Part shown: positions 26,324-35,094 of the stretch, piece by piece
Numbering within the stretch: position 1 is the first letter of the stretch
Layout: each line of letters begins with the position of its first letter
NCBI RefSeq assembly: GCF_001429045.1
Contig: NZ_LMHY01000009.1
Location: forward strand, 1-64,000
Direction: 5' to 3'
DNA: 64,000 nt
From: Pseudomonas sp. Root71
GTDB taxonomy: Bacteria; Pseudomonadota; Gammaproteobacteria; Pseudomonadales; Pseudomonadaceae
Translations under genes and position numbers: made by a program
Notes under the pieces: model-generated
The model's input: the letters and a program-made list of their open reading frames with translations, nothing else
The model's database searches: none
What the model was told of the DNA's origin: nothing

Positions 26324-26407
26324 TCACGCCGGCGGAATCGTCGCCAGCATGCCAATCAGGATGGTCAACAGCAGAAAACCGCCGAGAAAAATCGTCATCT
26401 TGGCCAT
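26324..26407 (-). CDS. 27-aa single-pass membrane peptide
   Basis: A tiny ORF encoding MAKMTIFLGGFLLLTILIGM followed by LATIPPA, one hydrophobic helix. GGGAGG lies just before its ATG. It is about 60 bp downstream of the sterol-desaturase-like gene on the same strand. Function unknown. Confidence 0.5.
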   Translation of the reverse strand: MAKMTIFLGGFLLLTILIGMLATIPPA

Positions 26408-26466
26408 GGGGCCTCCCACACAATGAATTGGCGGTACAGGGCGGCATGTGCTGCCGTACCGGAGAT

Positions 26467-27549
26467 TTATTGTGGGCTGACGGCTGTATTCGTTACAGAG
26501 GCAGATTGCGCTGAAAAATACGGATCAGATCCGCTTTCAGGCTGTGCTTTCAAGGGTTTCCCAGGAAGCAGTTTGCGCGCGATATCCACGAAAGGCGTGA
26601 CGATCAAGCCCTGCAGCGTCAGGTAACGCTCGTGATCCTGTTCGCCGGTACCGAAATGGATGGCCTCGGGTGTGGACCGGGTGACGTACAGCGTGCCGAA
26701 CATCCAGTCCCACAGTGACAGGTTGATGCCGAAGTTCTTGTTGAAGTGTCGCGGTGCATCGCTGTGATGAATCTGGTGTTGCGCCGGGCTGCTCAGTACC
26801 CGCTCCAGCACCGGCCCGAAGGAAAACCAGACATGGCTGTGACGCAGGTTGGCCGCCAGGGCATTGAAGATGAATACGATGTAGGTCACGCCAAACAAGG
26901 TATAGCGGCTGATCTCCCCGCCACAGACGTACCAGAAGACACCGGCAAACGCGCCGACGCAGATGATGTCCGTGAGCTTTTCGACCACTTCTTCCAGAAA
27001 GTGCACGCGGCTGGCCGTCGCCGGAACCAGCACGGGCGCCGAATGATGGACTTTGTGGAAGGCCCACAGGTACCGCGAATGGAAAGCGCGATGGCCCCAG
27101 TAATGGCTGAAATCCTTGACCAGAAATACGCCCAGCCCATAGAGCAGGGTCAACGCCAGGTGCTCCTCCACTTGCGTACGCGCGCCCCATAGTTGGGTGA
27201 AGAACGCGATGTAGTCCGCTGAACGCAAGACGTACGGATCCACCAGACCGACGATGGGCAGCACCAGGGCAACCTTGAGGATGGCGAGTACGAAGTAGTA
27301 GCGGTAGTCCAGCAGTGCCGAGCGATGCAGGTACACCCGGCGGCCGCCGATGAACTGCCCGAATGAGCGAGCGTCGGTCAGGCCCCGGGATTCTCGGTAG
27401 CGGAACAGGCAGTAGGCGACGCCGTAAGACATGCAGAGAAAGGCTAGACCGAGTCTGCCGTTGAAGTCGAAAATGCCCAGGAACTGCCGGGTGACCGGTT
27501 CGATCACCCACAGGGATAAATAAAGATGGATTGTGGCAAGAACATCCAT
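26467..27549 (-). CDS. Sterol desaturase / fatty acid hydroxylase family protein
   Basis: A 360-aa integral membrane di-iron hydroxylase. The three histidine boxes are HYWGHRAFH, HKVHHS and HQIHHSDAP, with several hydrophobic helices in the first half. Such enzymes use O2 and a di-iron centre to hydroxylate or desaturate lipids. Substrate not predictable. The ribosome site is weak. A Fur-box-like sequence lies about 35-50 bp upstream of the start, so iron regulation is possible. Confidence 0.88.
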   Translation of the reverse strand: MDVLATIHLYLSLWVIEPVTRQFLGIFDFNGRLGLAFLCMSYGVAYCLFRYRESRGLTDARSFGQFIGGRRVYLHRSALLDYRYYFVLAILKVALVLPIVGLVDPYVLRSADYIAFFTQLWGARTQVEEHLALTLLYGLGVFLVKDFSHYWGHRAFHSRYLWAFHKVHHSAPVLVPATASRVHFLEEVVEKLTDIICVGAFAGVFWYVCGGEISRYTLFGVTYIVFIFNALAANLRHSHVWFSFGPVLERVLSSPAQHQIHHSDAPRHFNKNFGINLSLWDWMFGTLYVTRSTPEAIHFGTGEQDHERYLTLQGLIVTPFVDIARKLLPGKPLKAQPESGSDPYFSAQSASVTNTAVSPQ

Positions 27550-27582
27550 ACCAGGCTGCCCAACGTAAATGGAAGGGCAATT

Positions 27583-27601
27583 GTAAATGAGAATGAGTCT
27601 T
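27583..27601 (-). promoter_or_regulatory. Possible Fur box
   Basis: GTAAATGAGAATGAGTCTT matches the 19-base Fur consensus at about 12 positions. It lies upstream of the sterol-desaturase-like gene, which encodes an iron enzyme. Confidence 0.35.
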
Positions 27602-27626
27602 TAGTGTGTTGATTTATGACCGGCTG

Positions 27627-28289
27627 TCAGCCGCCCAGCGCAATGATCGCAAGGATCAGCACACCCCCCGTAGCGGCCATGATCACCCCACCCTGCCATT
27701 GCGTGGCGCCAGCGTATCTGGCGAGCATCCAGCCGGCGATGAACAGCACCACGAGCCCGATCAGGTTGGACAGGCGAATGGCGAGTGCCGTCTGATCCAG
27801 CAGTATGAACGGCACCACCAGCGGAAACGTCGAGCCCACGACCAACAGGAAAACCCCGAGGGCGCCCCTGAAGTCGTTCCAGCCCAGGCCCGCCCTGATC
27901 GGCAAGGAGGGCTGCTCGAGCAGCCGCCGGCGCAACAACTCCAGGCCCTCGCTGCCGGCCGCCGTCGCGAACTGCAACGGCAATACCTGCGCAACGAGCG
28001 CCTGGCCGGCCGCGGCGTCCGCGCCATTGCGCAAGGCCATGTACAGCTTGATCCTGCGCGTGCGCTCGACCAGTGCGCGCAACAGGTACATGACCGCATC
28101 GGCCAGTCCCCAGGCGAGATTGCAGCCGAGCGCGGCAATCATCATCGTGCGTTCGGCTGCCTGGTCCGCCGTGGCCACGCTGATGGTGCCGGTGAACGTC
28201 ATGGCCATCAGCAGGCCGAAGATTACCTCGGTAATGCGCTCGACAGGGTCCAGTACAGGCGCCCTTTCGAATTGACCATTGTCTGGCAT
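27627..28289 (-). CDS. VIT-like integral membrane protein
   Basis: A 220-aa membrane protein resembling the VIT1/CCC1 superfamily: an N-terminal DPVERITEVIFGLLMAMTFTG segment and about five hydrophobic helices, with a charged cytoplasmic domain (residues 75-140) between helices 2 and 3. Canonical VIT proteins transport iron or manganese. The metal-binding glutamates are not obvious here, so transport is only an inference. GAGGTGAG precedes the ATG at 28289. It is divergent from the DUF3302/HlyD pair. Confidence 0.65.
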   Translation of the reverse strand: MPDNGQFERAPVLDPVERITEVIFGLLMAMTFTGTISVATADQAAERTMMIAALGCNLAWGLADAVMYLLRALVERTRRIKLYMALRNGADAAAGQALVAQVLPLQFATAAGSEGLELLRRRLLEQPSLPIRAGLGWNDFRGALGVFLLVVGSTFPLVVPFILLDQTALAIRLSNLIGLVVLFIAGWMLARYAGATQWQGGVIMAATGGVLILAIIALGG

Positions 28290-28440
28290 GAACTCACCTC
28301 GTCGGAGTGTGCTTGCACGATATCGGTCGACGCGTCGGCCAGGCACCGGTTGTTCCGGCTGGATAGCCGCATCCCCGTCAAGTGTAGATTGAACGGCTAC
28401 ACTCAGGCGCACACGTTATCTGCTTCAAGAGGAGTGGTTC

Positions 28441-28812
28441 ATGCTTGATTACTTCGCCCTGGGCCTGCTGGTCTTTGTCGGGCTTGTGCTGTTTTACGGG
28501 ATCATCCTGCTCCACGACATCCCCTATGAAATTGCTGTCCACCGCAACCACCCTCACCAGGATGCAATCCACGCCACCGGCTGGGTCAGCCTCTTCACCC
28601 TGCACGCGCTGTGGCCGTTCCTGTGGATCTGGGCCATGGCCTATCGAGAGGACCGGGGCTGGGGTTTCAGTGACGGACATTCACCCAAAAGTCATGTGGT
28701 TCACCTCGAGCAACAGGTCGCCGAGCTGCAAGGCCGGATCGAGCGCCTGGAGGCAGCGACGGGCACGACCCAGAACCGGGTGCCAACGGACAATCTCGGC
28801 GAGGGCATTTGA
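28441..28812 (+). CDS. DUF3302 inner membrane protein (YiaW-like)
   Basis: A 123-aa protein with two N-terminal hydrophobic helices (ALGLLVFVGLVLFYGIILLH and the LFTLHALWPFLWIWAMAY region) and a C-terminal coiled coil (VVHLEQQVAELQGRIERLEA). Typical of DUF3302, which pairs with HlyD-type proteins such as E. coli YiaV. AAGAGGAG precedes the ATG. It lies three bases before the HlyD gene. Confidence 0.85.
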   Translation: MLDYFALGLLVFVGLVLFYGIILLHDIPYEIAVHRNHPHQDAIHATGWVSLFTLHALWPFLWIWAMAYREDRGWGFSDGHSPKSHVVHLEQQVAELQGRIERLEAATGTTQNRVPTDNLGEGI

Positions 28813-28815
28813 GCC

Positions 28816-29775
28816 ATGGATCTCTTACTCATTCTGACGTATGCCGCTCTGTGCGTAGCCATCTTCAAGATCTTCCGCATCCCCCTGAACAAATGGACAG
28901 TACCCACGGCGGTGCTGGGCGGAGTCGTGATTATCGGCGCGCTGATTTTCACGATGAACTACAACCACCCCTACTCCGAGGTGGCGCGTTCCTATTTCGT
29001 GTCGGTTCCGGTGATTCCCGTGGTCAGCGGCCAGGTGATCGATGTACCGGTGAAGACCAACCAGCCCCTGGAAAAAGGCGATGTGCTGTTTCGCATCGAC
29101 CCGGCGCCGTTCGAGTACCGACTGAAATCCCTCAAGGCGCAACTGATTGCCGCCCAGGCCGATCGCGCGCGGATCACCGAGCTGATCAAGCGTAATTTCA
29201 GTACCCAACGGGAACTGGACATGGTGGTCGCGCGCAGCGATGACCTGAAGGCACAACTGGACAGCGCGCAGTACGAACTCGACAACACCACGGTCCGTGC
29301 GCCGAGCAAAGGCTTCGTCACCCATGTTTCGCTGCGTCCGGGCATGATGGCGACCAAGCTGCCGCTGCGCCCTTCGATGGTCTTCATTCCCGCGGAAGGG
29401 CATTACTTCTCCGCGTGGATGCGCCAGAACAGCCTGTTGCGCCTGACCGAGGGCGATGAGGCCGAGGTCGCTTTCGACGGCATTCCGGGCAAGGTGTTCG
29501 AAGGCAAGGTCAAGACCGTCGTTTCGGTGATCGCCGAAGGCCAGATCCAGCCGTCGGGCACGCTGATCGGCTTCACCGGTTCACCACCGGCCGGCCGGGT
29601 CCCGGTGATCATTGAGATCACCGACCCCGACTATGCCCAGTACGCCGGCCAGATGCCGGGCGGTGCCTACGGCCAGGCGGCGTTGTACAGCCAGCATTTC
29701 CATCACATCGCGATGATGCGCAAAATCCTTCTGCGCATGGCCGCCTGGATGAACTACATCTTCCCGTTCCACTAA
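28816..29775 (+). CDS. HlyD family periplasmic adaptor (YiaV/YibH-like)
   Basis: A 319-aa membrane fusion protein. Two N-terminal hydrophobic helices anchor it, then a biotinyl-lipoyl-like half motif (VVSGQVIDVPVKTNQPLEKGD), a short coiled-coil hairpin (residues 100-150), the second lipoyl half (NTTVRAPSKGFVTHVSLRPG) and a beta-barrel. It is cotranscribed with the DUF3302 gene. No transporter or outer-membrane gene is adjacent, so the export partner is unknown. Confidence 0.88.
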   Translation: MDLLLILTYAALCVAIFKIFRIPLNKWTVPTAVLGGVVIIGALIFTMNYNHPYSEVARSYFVSVPVIPVVSGQVIDVPVKTNQPLEKGDVLFRIDPAPFEYRLKSLKAQLIAAQADRARITELIKRNFSTQRELDMVVARSDDLKAQLDSAQYELDNTTVRAPSKGFVTHVSLRPGMMATKLPLRPSMVFIPAEGHYFSAWMRQNSLLRLTEGDEAEVAFDGIPGKVFEGKVKTVVSVIAEGQIQPSGTLIGFTGSPPAGRVPVIIEITDPDYAQYAGQMPGGAYGQAALYSQHFHHIAMMRKILLRMAAWMNYIFPFH

Positions 29776-29788
29776 CCCGGGCAGCATC

Positions 29789-29824
29789 GGCCACTGGCTC
29801 AATCCCTGGATTGGGTCAGTGGCC
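29789..29824. terminator. Strong hairpin after the HlyD gene
   Basis: Near-perfect 17-base stem (GGCCACTGGCTCAATCC with its complement, two mismatches) and a 2-base loop, 14 bases after the stop. No U-tract follows, so it may be a transcript-stabilising or weak terminator structure. Confidence 0.6.
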
Positions 29825-29945
29825 GGTTCAGCAAACCGGACTGATTTCGCAGGCTAAGGATCGGAGGAAGAAGGCCAGACAGTGGGTCGCACCATTGGGG
29901 TGCTGGAAGAATCGACAGGAAGGAGCGAGGCAGCGAGGGTCGGCG

Positions 29946-30071
29946 CTAAATAATCCAATACAGCAGCAGGCGAGAAGCAATCCAGTGAGACGCCTGGACC
30001 ACCCCCCATGCCAGCAGGGCACACATCAACAGGTAGCCCGCAAGGAACCTGAACATCGCGTCCCTTTCCAT
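29946..30071 (-). CDS. 41-aa small membrane protein
   Basis: A short ORF starting MERDAMFRFLAGYLLMCALL, one long hydrophobic helix followed by an amphipathic, Trp-rich tail (HWIASRLLLYWII). GGGAGG lies five bases before the ATG, a strong ribosome site. Function unknown. It lies between the HlyD gene and the ALDH operon, which converge here. Confidence 0.55.
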   Translation of the reverse strand: MERDAMFRFLAGYLLMCALLAWGVVQASHWIASRLLLYWII

Positions 30072-30246
30072 GCAACCCTCCCGGCTTTACAGCCATACAA
30101 GGCGTTCAATGCCAGCGCGTAACCATTACGACGTCCGTCTCGCCCGTATAGGCTTCGATTGCCAGAATGGCTTCCAGTTCCACAGCCGTACAATTCGGGA
30201 AAAATGACCTGCCCCTGTCCGCAGGCAGGCCACTGCGGCGCTCACG

Positions 30247-32499
30247 TCACTTCAGATACCACCCCCAGGGTTCGCCGTTGTAGCGGGTGATCTGCTTGGT
30301 TTCCAGGTAGCTGTTGTAGCCCCACTCACCCAGTTCGCGACCAATGCCGCTTTGCTTGTAGCCGCCCCAGGGTGCCTCGACGAAGGTCGGTTGCGAGCAA
30401 TTGACCCACACGATGCCTGCGCGAAAACCGCGAGCGACCCGTTCGCAACGCGGGATATCCCGGGACATGACGGCCGCCGCCAACCCGAACGGCGAGTCAT
30501 TGGCCAGGCGGATCGCTTCGGCTTCGGTGTCGAAGGCCCGCAGGCACACCACCGGGCCGAAAATCTCCTCGCGCCACACGGCGCTGTCCTGCGGGACATC
30601 GGCGAAAATCGCCGGCGTCAGGTAATACCCCTTTTCCAGATGACCCGGCCGCACACCGCCCGACACCAGCCGCGCCCCCTCTTGCTGACCGGCTGCAATG
30701 GCCGCCAGCACCTTGTCCAGTTGCCCCTGGCTGACCAGTGGTCCGAGCTTCACCCCTTCCTCGAAGCCCTGGCCAATCTGAATCTGCTCGGTGGCGGCAA
30801 TCAAGCGCTCCAGCAACGCCGGGTACAACCCGCGTTCCACCAGCACCCGCGAAGTGGCTGAACAGACCTGGCCCTGGTTCCAGAAGATCCCGAACAGAAT
30901 CCACTCCACCGCCGCCTCAATATCACTGTCGGCGAAGATCACGAAAGGCGATTTGCCGCCCAGTTCCAGGCTGATGTTTTTGATCTCGCTGGCAGCGGCC
31001 TGCATGATCTTGCGTCCGGTCGGCACGCTGCCGGTGAAGGCGATCTTGTCGACCTGCGGGTGTTCGGCCAACGGCGCTCCCGCTTCGCGTCCCCAGCCTG
31101 TGACCACATTCAGCACCCCGGCCGGCAACCCGGCCTGGTCGGCGATGCCGGCCAGTTCGAGGGCGGTCAGCGGCGTCAGTTCGGAAGGTTTGAGCACCAG
31201 GGTGCAGCCCGCCGCGAGTGCCGGGGCGACTTTCCACGCGGCCATCAGCATCGGGAAATTCCACGGGATGATCGCCGCGACCACGCCCACCGGTTCCTTG
31301 ATCACCGACGAGGTGAAGCGCGCATCCGGCAAATCGATCGATTGCTCATTGGTTTGGTCCGACTGCTCGGCAAGTCCGGCATAGAAATCGAAGCACCCGG
31401 CGGTATCGGCAATGTCCCACAAGGCTTCCGGCAGCGGCTTACCGTTATCGCGCACTTCGATGGCCGCCAGTTCGTCCTGGCGAGCGCGGATGCCCTCGGC
31501 GATGTTCCTCAGCACTTGCGCCCGTCGTGCCCCGGACCAACGTGGCCAGTCACCCTCGTCAAACGCCCTGCGCGCCGCCGCCACGGCCAGATCGACGTCC
31601 TCGGCGGTCGCCGAGGCAACCCGCGCCAGAACCGACTCGTCACTCGGATCGAGGGTTTCAAAAACACCGCGCTGGACGGGTAAGACCCACTCGCCGCCGA
31701 TGTACAACCGTTGATAGTCACCCATGGGACACTCCTTGATCCTGCGCTGCCGACGTTGCTGGTACAGCTGTTCGGCGACCTGCAATTGCTCGCGGTCATT
31801 GACCCCGAGCACATCGACTTCATCCACTTCCACGGCCGTCACCGTATGCCCCGCTTCGTTGGCCACCGCCACCGCGTCGGTGAGGTAGTACTCACCCTGG
31901 GCGTTGCGGTTGCCGATACGCTCCAGCAACCACAGGCAGGTGTCGGCACGCAGGCCCATGACGCCGCCGTTGCAGAAGTTGATGTCCAGCTCCTGCGGGC
32001 TGGCGTCTTTGGCTTCGCGGATGGCCCGCAGACGACCGTCCTTCACCAGCAATCGCCCATAGGGTCCCGGTTGCCGGGTATGGAAACCCGCCACCGCCAC
32101 CGCTGCGCCGTCTATCAGCGCCCGACGCAAACGGTTCAGGGTCTGCGGGGTGATCAACGGCGAATCGCCAAACAGCACCAACACACAACCCTGCTCGTGA
32201 GCCTGCAGTGCAGGCCGGGCCGCCAGCAACGCATGGGCCGTGCCCAGTTGTTCGTGCTGGGTAAACACCTGCGCCGTCGGTGCCACCTGTTGCAGGTACT
32301 CGGCCACCTGCCCGCCGCCGGCGCCCACCACCACCGCCCGTTGCTCGATGCCCGCCGTCGCCACCGCCGCCAGCACATGGCCGAGCAGCGGCCGGTTGCC
32401 CACCGGGTGCAAGACCTTGGGCAGCGGCGAACGCATGCGCGTGCCCTGCCCGGCCGCGAGAATCACCGCCAGGGTCGGCCAGCCAATGTTGTCGCTCAT
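30247..32499 (-). CDS. GlmU-like uridylyltransferase / aldehyde dehydrogenase fusion
   Basis: One 750-aa open frame with no stop between two domains. Residues 1-235 are a GlmU-type nucleotidyltransferase (LAVILAAGQGTRMRSPLPKV, QLGTAHALLA, VLFGDSPLI, NAQGEYYLTDAVAVA) without the left-handed beta-helix acetyltransferase. Residues 259-750 are a complete aldehyde dehydrogenase with Asn414 (PWNFP), Glu512 (LELGGKS) and Cys546 (NQGQVCSA) in fusion numbering. AAGGAG lies before an internal ATG at 31725, so a separate 492-aa dehydrogenase is probably also made. AGGAGG precedes the ATG at 32499. Last gene of the minus-strand glycosyltransferase operon. Confidence 0.85.
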   Translation of the reverse strand: MSDNIGWPTLAVILAAGQGTRMRSPLPKVLHPVGNRPLLGHVLAAVATAGIEQRAVVVGAGGGQVAEYLQQVAPTAQVFTQHEQLGTAHALLAARPALQAHEQGCVLVLFGDSPLITPQTLNRLRRALIDGAAVAVAGFHTRQPGPYGRLLVKDGRLRAIREAKDASPQELDINFCNGGVMGLRADTCLWLLERIGNRNAQGEYYLTDAVAVANEAGHTVTAVEVDEVDVLGVNDREQLQVAEQLYQQRRQRRIKECPMGDYQRLYIGGEWVLPVQRGVFETLDPSDESVLARVASATAEDVDLAVAAARRAFDEGDWPRWSGARRAQVLRNIAEGIRARQDELAAIEVRDNGKPLPEALWDIADTAGCFDFYAGLAEQSDQTNEQSIDLPDARFTSSVIKEPVGVVAAIIPWNFPMLMAAWKVAPALAAGCTLVLKPSELTPLTALELAGIADQAGLPAGVLNVVTGWGREAGAPLAEHPQVDKIAFTGSVPTGRKIMQAAASEIKNISLELGGKSPFVIFADSDIEAAVEWILFGIFWNQGQVCSATSRVLVERGLYPALLERLIAATEQIQIGQGFEEGVKLGPLVSQGQLDKVLAAIAAGQQEGARLVSGGVRPGHLEKGYYLTPAIFADVPQDSAVWREEIFGPVVCLRAFDTEAEAIRLANDSPFGLAAAVMSRDIPRCERVARGFRAGIVWVNCSQPTFVEAPWGGYKQSGIGRELGEWGYNSYLETKQITRYNGEPWGWYLK
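31725..31743 (-). promoter_or_regulatory. Internal ribosome binding site for the ALDH domain
   Basis: AAGGAG followed at normal spacing by ATG (start at 31725) inside the fusion reading frame. It would allow the aldehyde dehydrogenase to be made as a separate 492-aa protein. Confidence 0.65.
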
Positions 32500-32526
32500 C
32501 ACGATCCTCCTGTGTGCATCACGGCT

Positions 32527-34035
32527 TCAGGCCGGATCGCGATAGAACACGTCGTCGGCGTAGGGATACCACCAGTCCTGGATTTTCGGCTGGTGGTCGA
32601 TGATGACCATTTTCGAGCGGCGGAACGCTTCCAGCCCCTGGCGCCCGAGCTCGCGCCCAAGGCCGGACATCTTCCAGCCACCGAACGGCAGCGCATCGTT
32701 GTCGATCAGCGGATTGTTGACCCAGACCATCCCCGCCTCCAGACGCTCGGCGGCTTCCATGGCTTCGGCCAGGTCCGTGGAAAACAGCGAGGCGCCAAGG
32801 CCGAACGGCGAATCGTTGGCCAAGCGCACCGCCTCGTCGAAATCGCTGACCCGGCAGATCGCCGCCACCGGGCCGAAGCACTCTTCCTGCAGAATCGCCA
32901 TATCACCGGTCACGCCGGTGAGGATGGTCGGCTCATAGAACCAGCCGACGCTGTGCCCGGGTGGAATCCGCCCGCCGCACACCACTGTCGCGCCCTTGGC
33001 CACGGCGTCATCGACCAGGCGCATGACCTTGTTGCGTGCCGCCTCGCTGACCATCGGCCCGATCTCCGAGCGCTCCAGGCCATGACCGATACGCAGGGCG
33101 CGGGTGCGCTCGGCGAACTTCGCGACAAACTCGTCATGGATTTCATCGACGACGTAGAAGCGCTCGGCCGACGTGCAGATCTGCCCGCTCAAGTGGAACG
33201 CCGCCGTCACCGCCCCCGCCGCCGCCACGTCCAGTGGCGCATACCTGGAGATGATCAGCGGATCGCTGCCACCGGCCTCGATCACGCAAGGTTTCATCCG
33301 TTCGGCGCAGGCCACGGCCACCGCCTTGCCTGCGGCCACGCTGCCGGTGAAGGCCACCGCATGGGTCTGATCCGACTGCACCAGCAATTGCGCGGTGACT
33401 GCATCGCCCGGCACGCAAGACACCAGCCCCGGCAGCAACGCGGTGAAATGCTCCATGAACTTGAGGGTGCACAGGGTCGTGGCTTCCGCCGGCTTGATGA
33501 TGCAGGCATTGCCCGCCGCCAGCGACGCGGCGACCGTCCAGCACATCAGCAGGATAGGAAAGTTGAACGGCATGATGTGCACGCTGACGCCGTACGGCTC
33601 GTAACGCACATGCTGGAAGGAGCCGATCTGCGTGGTGCCGGCGACCTTGCCGGCATCGTCCCGGGCCATCTCCGCGTAGTAGCGAAAGATCGGCGCGCAG
33701 TTGGCCAGTTCGCCCATGGCTTCGGGAAATGGCTTGCCCATCTCCAGGGTCATCAGGCGGGCGACTTCACGGTTGCAGGCCAGGTTCTGCTCAATGGCAT
33801 TGGCCAGCTGATGCAAGCGCGCGGCGCGACTTTTCGCATCGATCAGGCGCCATTGGCGTTGCGCGGCGGTGGCGGCATCGGTGGCGGTCTGCACATCGGT
33901 TTCGCCACACACGCCGACTTGCCCGACCGGTTGCAGGGTCGCCGGGTCGAGCACTTCGCGCACACGGCCATCGGTCAGCGGCAGGAATTCAGAATTGATG
34001 AAACGCAATGCGGTGTCAGTGTTGAACGCGGCCAT
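32527..34035 (-). CDS. Aldehyde dehydrogenase
   Basis: A 502-aa aldehyde dehydrogenase with MPFNFP (Asn), IEAGGSDP (Glu) and SGQICTSAERFYV (catalytic Cys). It belongs to a succinate-semialdehyde-dehydrogenase-like branch rather than the BetB-like branch of the neighbouring dehydrogenase. AAGGATC precedes the ATG at 34035. The coding region overlaps the end of the kinase gene by 20 bp. Two distinct dehydrogenases in one operon suggest two aldehydes, or one with alternative cofactors. Confidence 0.9.
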   Translation of the reverse strand: MAAFNTDTALRFINSEFLPLTDGRVREVLDPATLQPVGQVGVCGETDVQTATDAATAAQRQWRLIDAKSRAARLHQLANAIEQNLACNREVARLMTLEMGKPFPEAMGELANCAPIFRYYAEMARDDAGKVAGTTQIGSFQHVRYEPYGVSVHIMPFNFPILLMCWTVAASLAAGNACIIKPAEATTLCTLKFMEHFTALLPGLVSCVPGDAVTAQLLVQSDQTHAVAFTGSVAAGKAVAVACAERMKPCVIEAGGSDPLIISRYAPLDVAAAGAVTAAFHLSGQICTSAERFYVVDEIHDEFVAKFAERTRALRIGHGLERSEIGPMVSEAARNKVMRLVDDAVAKGATVVCGGRIPPGHSVGWFYEPTILTGVTGDMAILQEECFGPVAAICRVSDFDEAVRLANDSPFGLGASLFSTDLAEAMEAAERLEAGMVWVNNPLIDNDALPFGGWKMSGLGRELGRQGLEAFRRSKMVIIDHQPKIQDWWYPYADDVFYRDPA

Positions 34036-35089
34036 GGGATGATCCTTGAACCAATCGATAAGGGGTTTCACGCAACGTCGCCAGGGTCGCGGCGGGCAGC
34101 TCTTCACGCCAGTCGGGCACGTGCCGGTCGAGCCATTGGCGAAGGGGCGCAAAGGCCTCGGCGTCCAGGGCGCGGACAAACAAACCCAGGGTGCGCGGCA
34201 AATGCGCCAGGTAACCGTGCTTGCCGTCACGGCCGGCCAGGCGCACGAAAATCCCCAGCACCTTGGCGTGACGCTGGGCGGCCAGGCACCGGTAATCTTC
34301 GAGAAAACCCGGCGCATCCAGCTCCGGGCGCTGCAACAGGTAATGGCTGATCAGTGCCTCGCGCAGTGCCTCGGGCACATCGCGCCGGGCGTCTTCGAGC
34401 AGCGACATCAGGTCATAGGCCGCCGCCCCGACCAGGGCGTCCTGGAAATCCAGCAAGCCGCAGGCGGCGACACCTTCGCGGCCTTGCAACAGCATCAGGT
34501 TGTCGACGTGAAAGTCGCGCAGCACCAGGGCTTCACGGCGTTTTGCGACATCGCGACAAGTGTCGGCGAACAACGCCAGATACTCATCGCGCAGGTCTTG
34601 CGCCGCGTCCTTGCCGATCAGCAGCGGCACGTACCAGTCGATAAACAATGCGTACTCGTCCGCCAGTCGCTGCCCGTCGTAAGGCGCCAGTTCCGTGGCT
34701 GGCGCAGCGCGATGCAAGGCCACCAGCGTATCGACCGCCAGGTGATACAGCTGCGACTCCGAATGCCCGGCCAGCAGCAGCCGGGTGTAGGTGTCGTGAC
34801 CGAAATCCTCGATCAACGCCAGCCCCGCCGCTTCGTCCACTTCCAGCAAGGCCGGCGCGGACAGGCCCAGCCCCTGCAACTGCCGGGCGATGCGCACGAA
34901 CGGGCCGATCGGCTCACTGTCGGGGGGCGAATCCATCAGCAACAGGCCGGCGCCCTCCAGGCGGAAATAACGCCGGGTCGAAGCATCCGCCGGCAAGGCG
35001 ACCAGCAAGGTCCCGGCGTGACCGGCGCGGGCCAGAAAGGCGGCGCGCAGATCTTCACGGGTTGGCAATGACGCCAGTGCATCTGTCAT
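34016..35089 (-). CDS. AmgK-like aminoglycoside-phosphotransferase-fold sugar kinase
   Basis: A 357-aa APH-fold kinase. PADASTRRYFRLEG near residue 35 matches the AmgK signature (DASFRRYFR), the catalytic loop is VLRDFHVDNLMLL and the metal Asp is in GLLDFQDALVG. AmgK phosphorylates the anomeric OH of MurNAc/GlcNAc in peptidoglycan recycling. Here the kinase lies next to a GlmU-like uridylyltransferase and glycosyltransferases, so it probably feeds a dedicated UDP-sugar supply. It starts five bases after the upstream cupin gene. A GTG three codons upstream is an alternative start. Confidence 0.82.
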   Translation of the reverse strand: MTDALASLPTREDLRAAFLARAGHAGTLLVALPADASTRRYFRLEGAGLLLMDSPPDSEPIGPFVRIARQLQGLGLSAPALLEVDEAAGLALIEDFGHDTYTRLLLAGHSESQLYHLAVDTLVALHRAAPATELAPYDGQRLADEYALFIDWYVPLLIGKDAAQDLRDEYLALFADTCRDVAKRREALVLRDFHVDNLMLLQGREGVAACGLLDFQDALVGAAAYDLMSLLEDARRDVPEALREALISHYLLQRPELDAPGFLEDYRCLAAQRHAKVLGIFVRLAGRDGKHGYLAHLPRTLGLFVRALDAEAFAPLRQWLDRHVPDWREELPAATLATLRETPYRLVQGSSHGRVQH

Positions 35090-35094
35090 GGCAG

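Noticed and set aside
31711..34350. An 879-aa plus-strand open frame antisense to the aldehyde dehydrogenase region
   Set aside because: High-GC shadow: Arg/His/Gly-rich with no domain, while the opposite strand has two complete dehydrogenases with catalytic residues.
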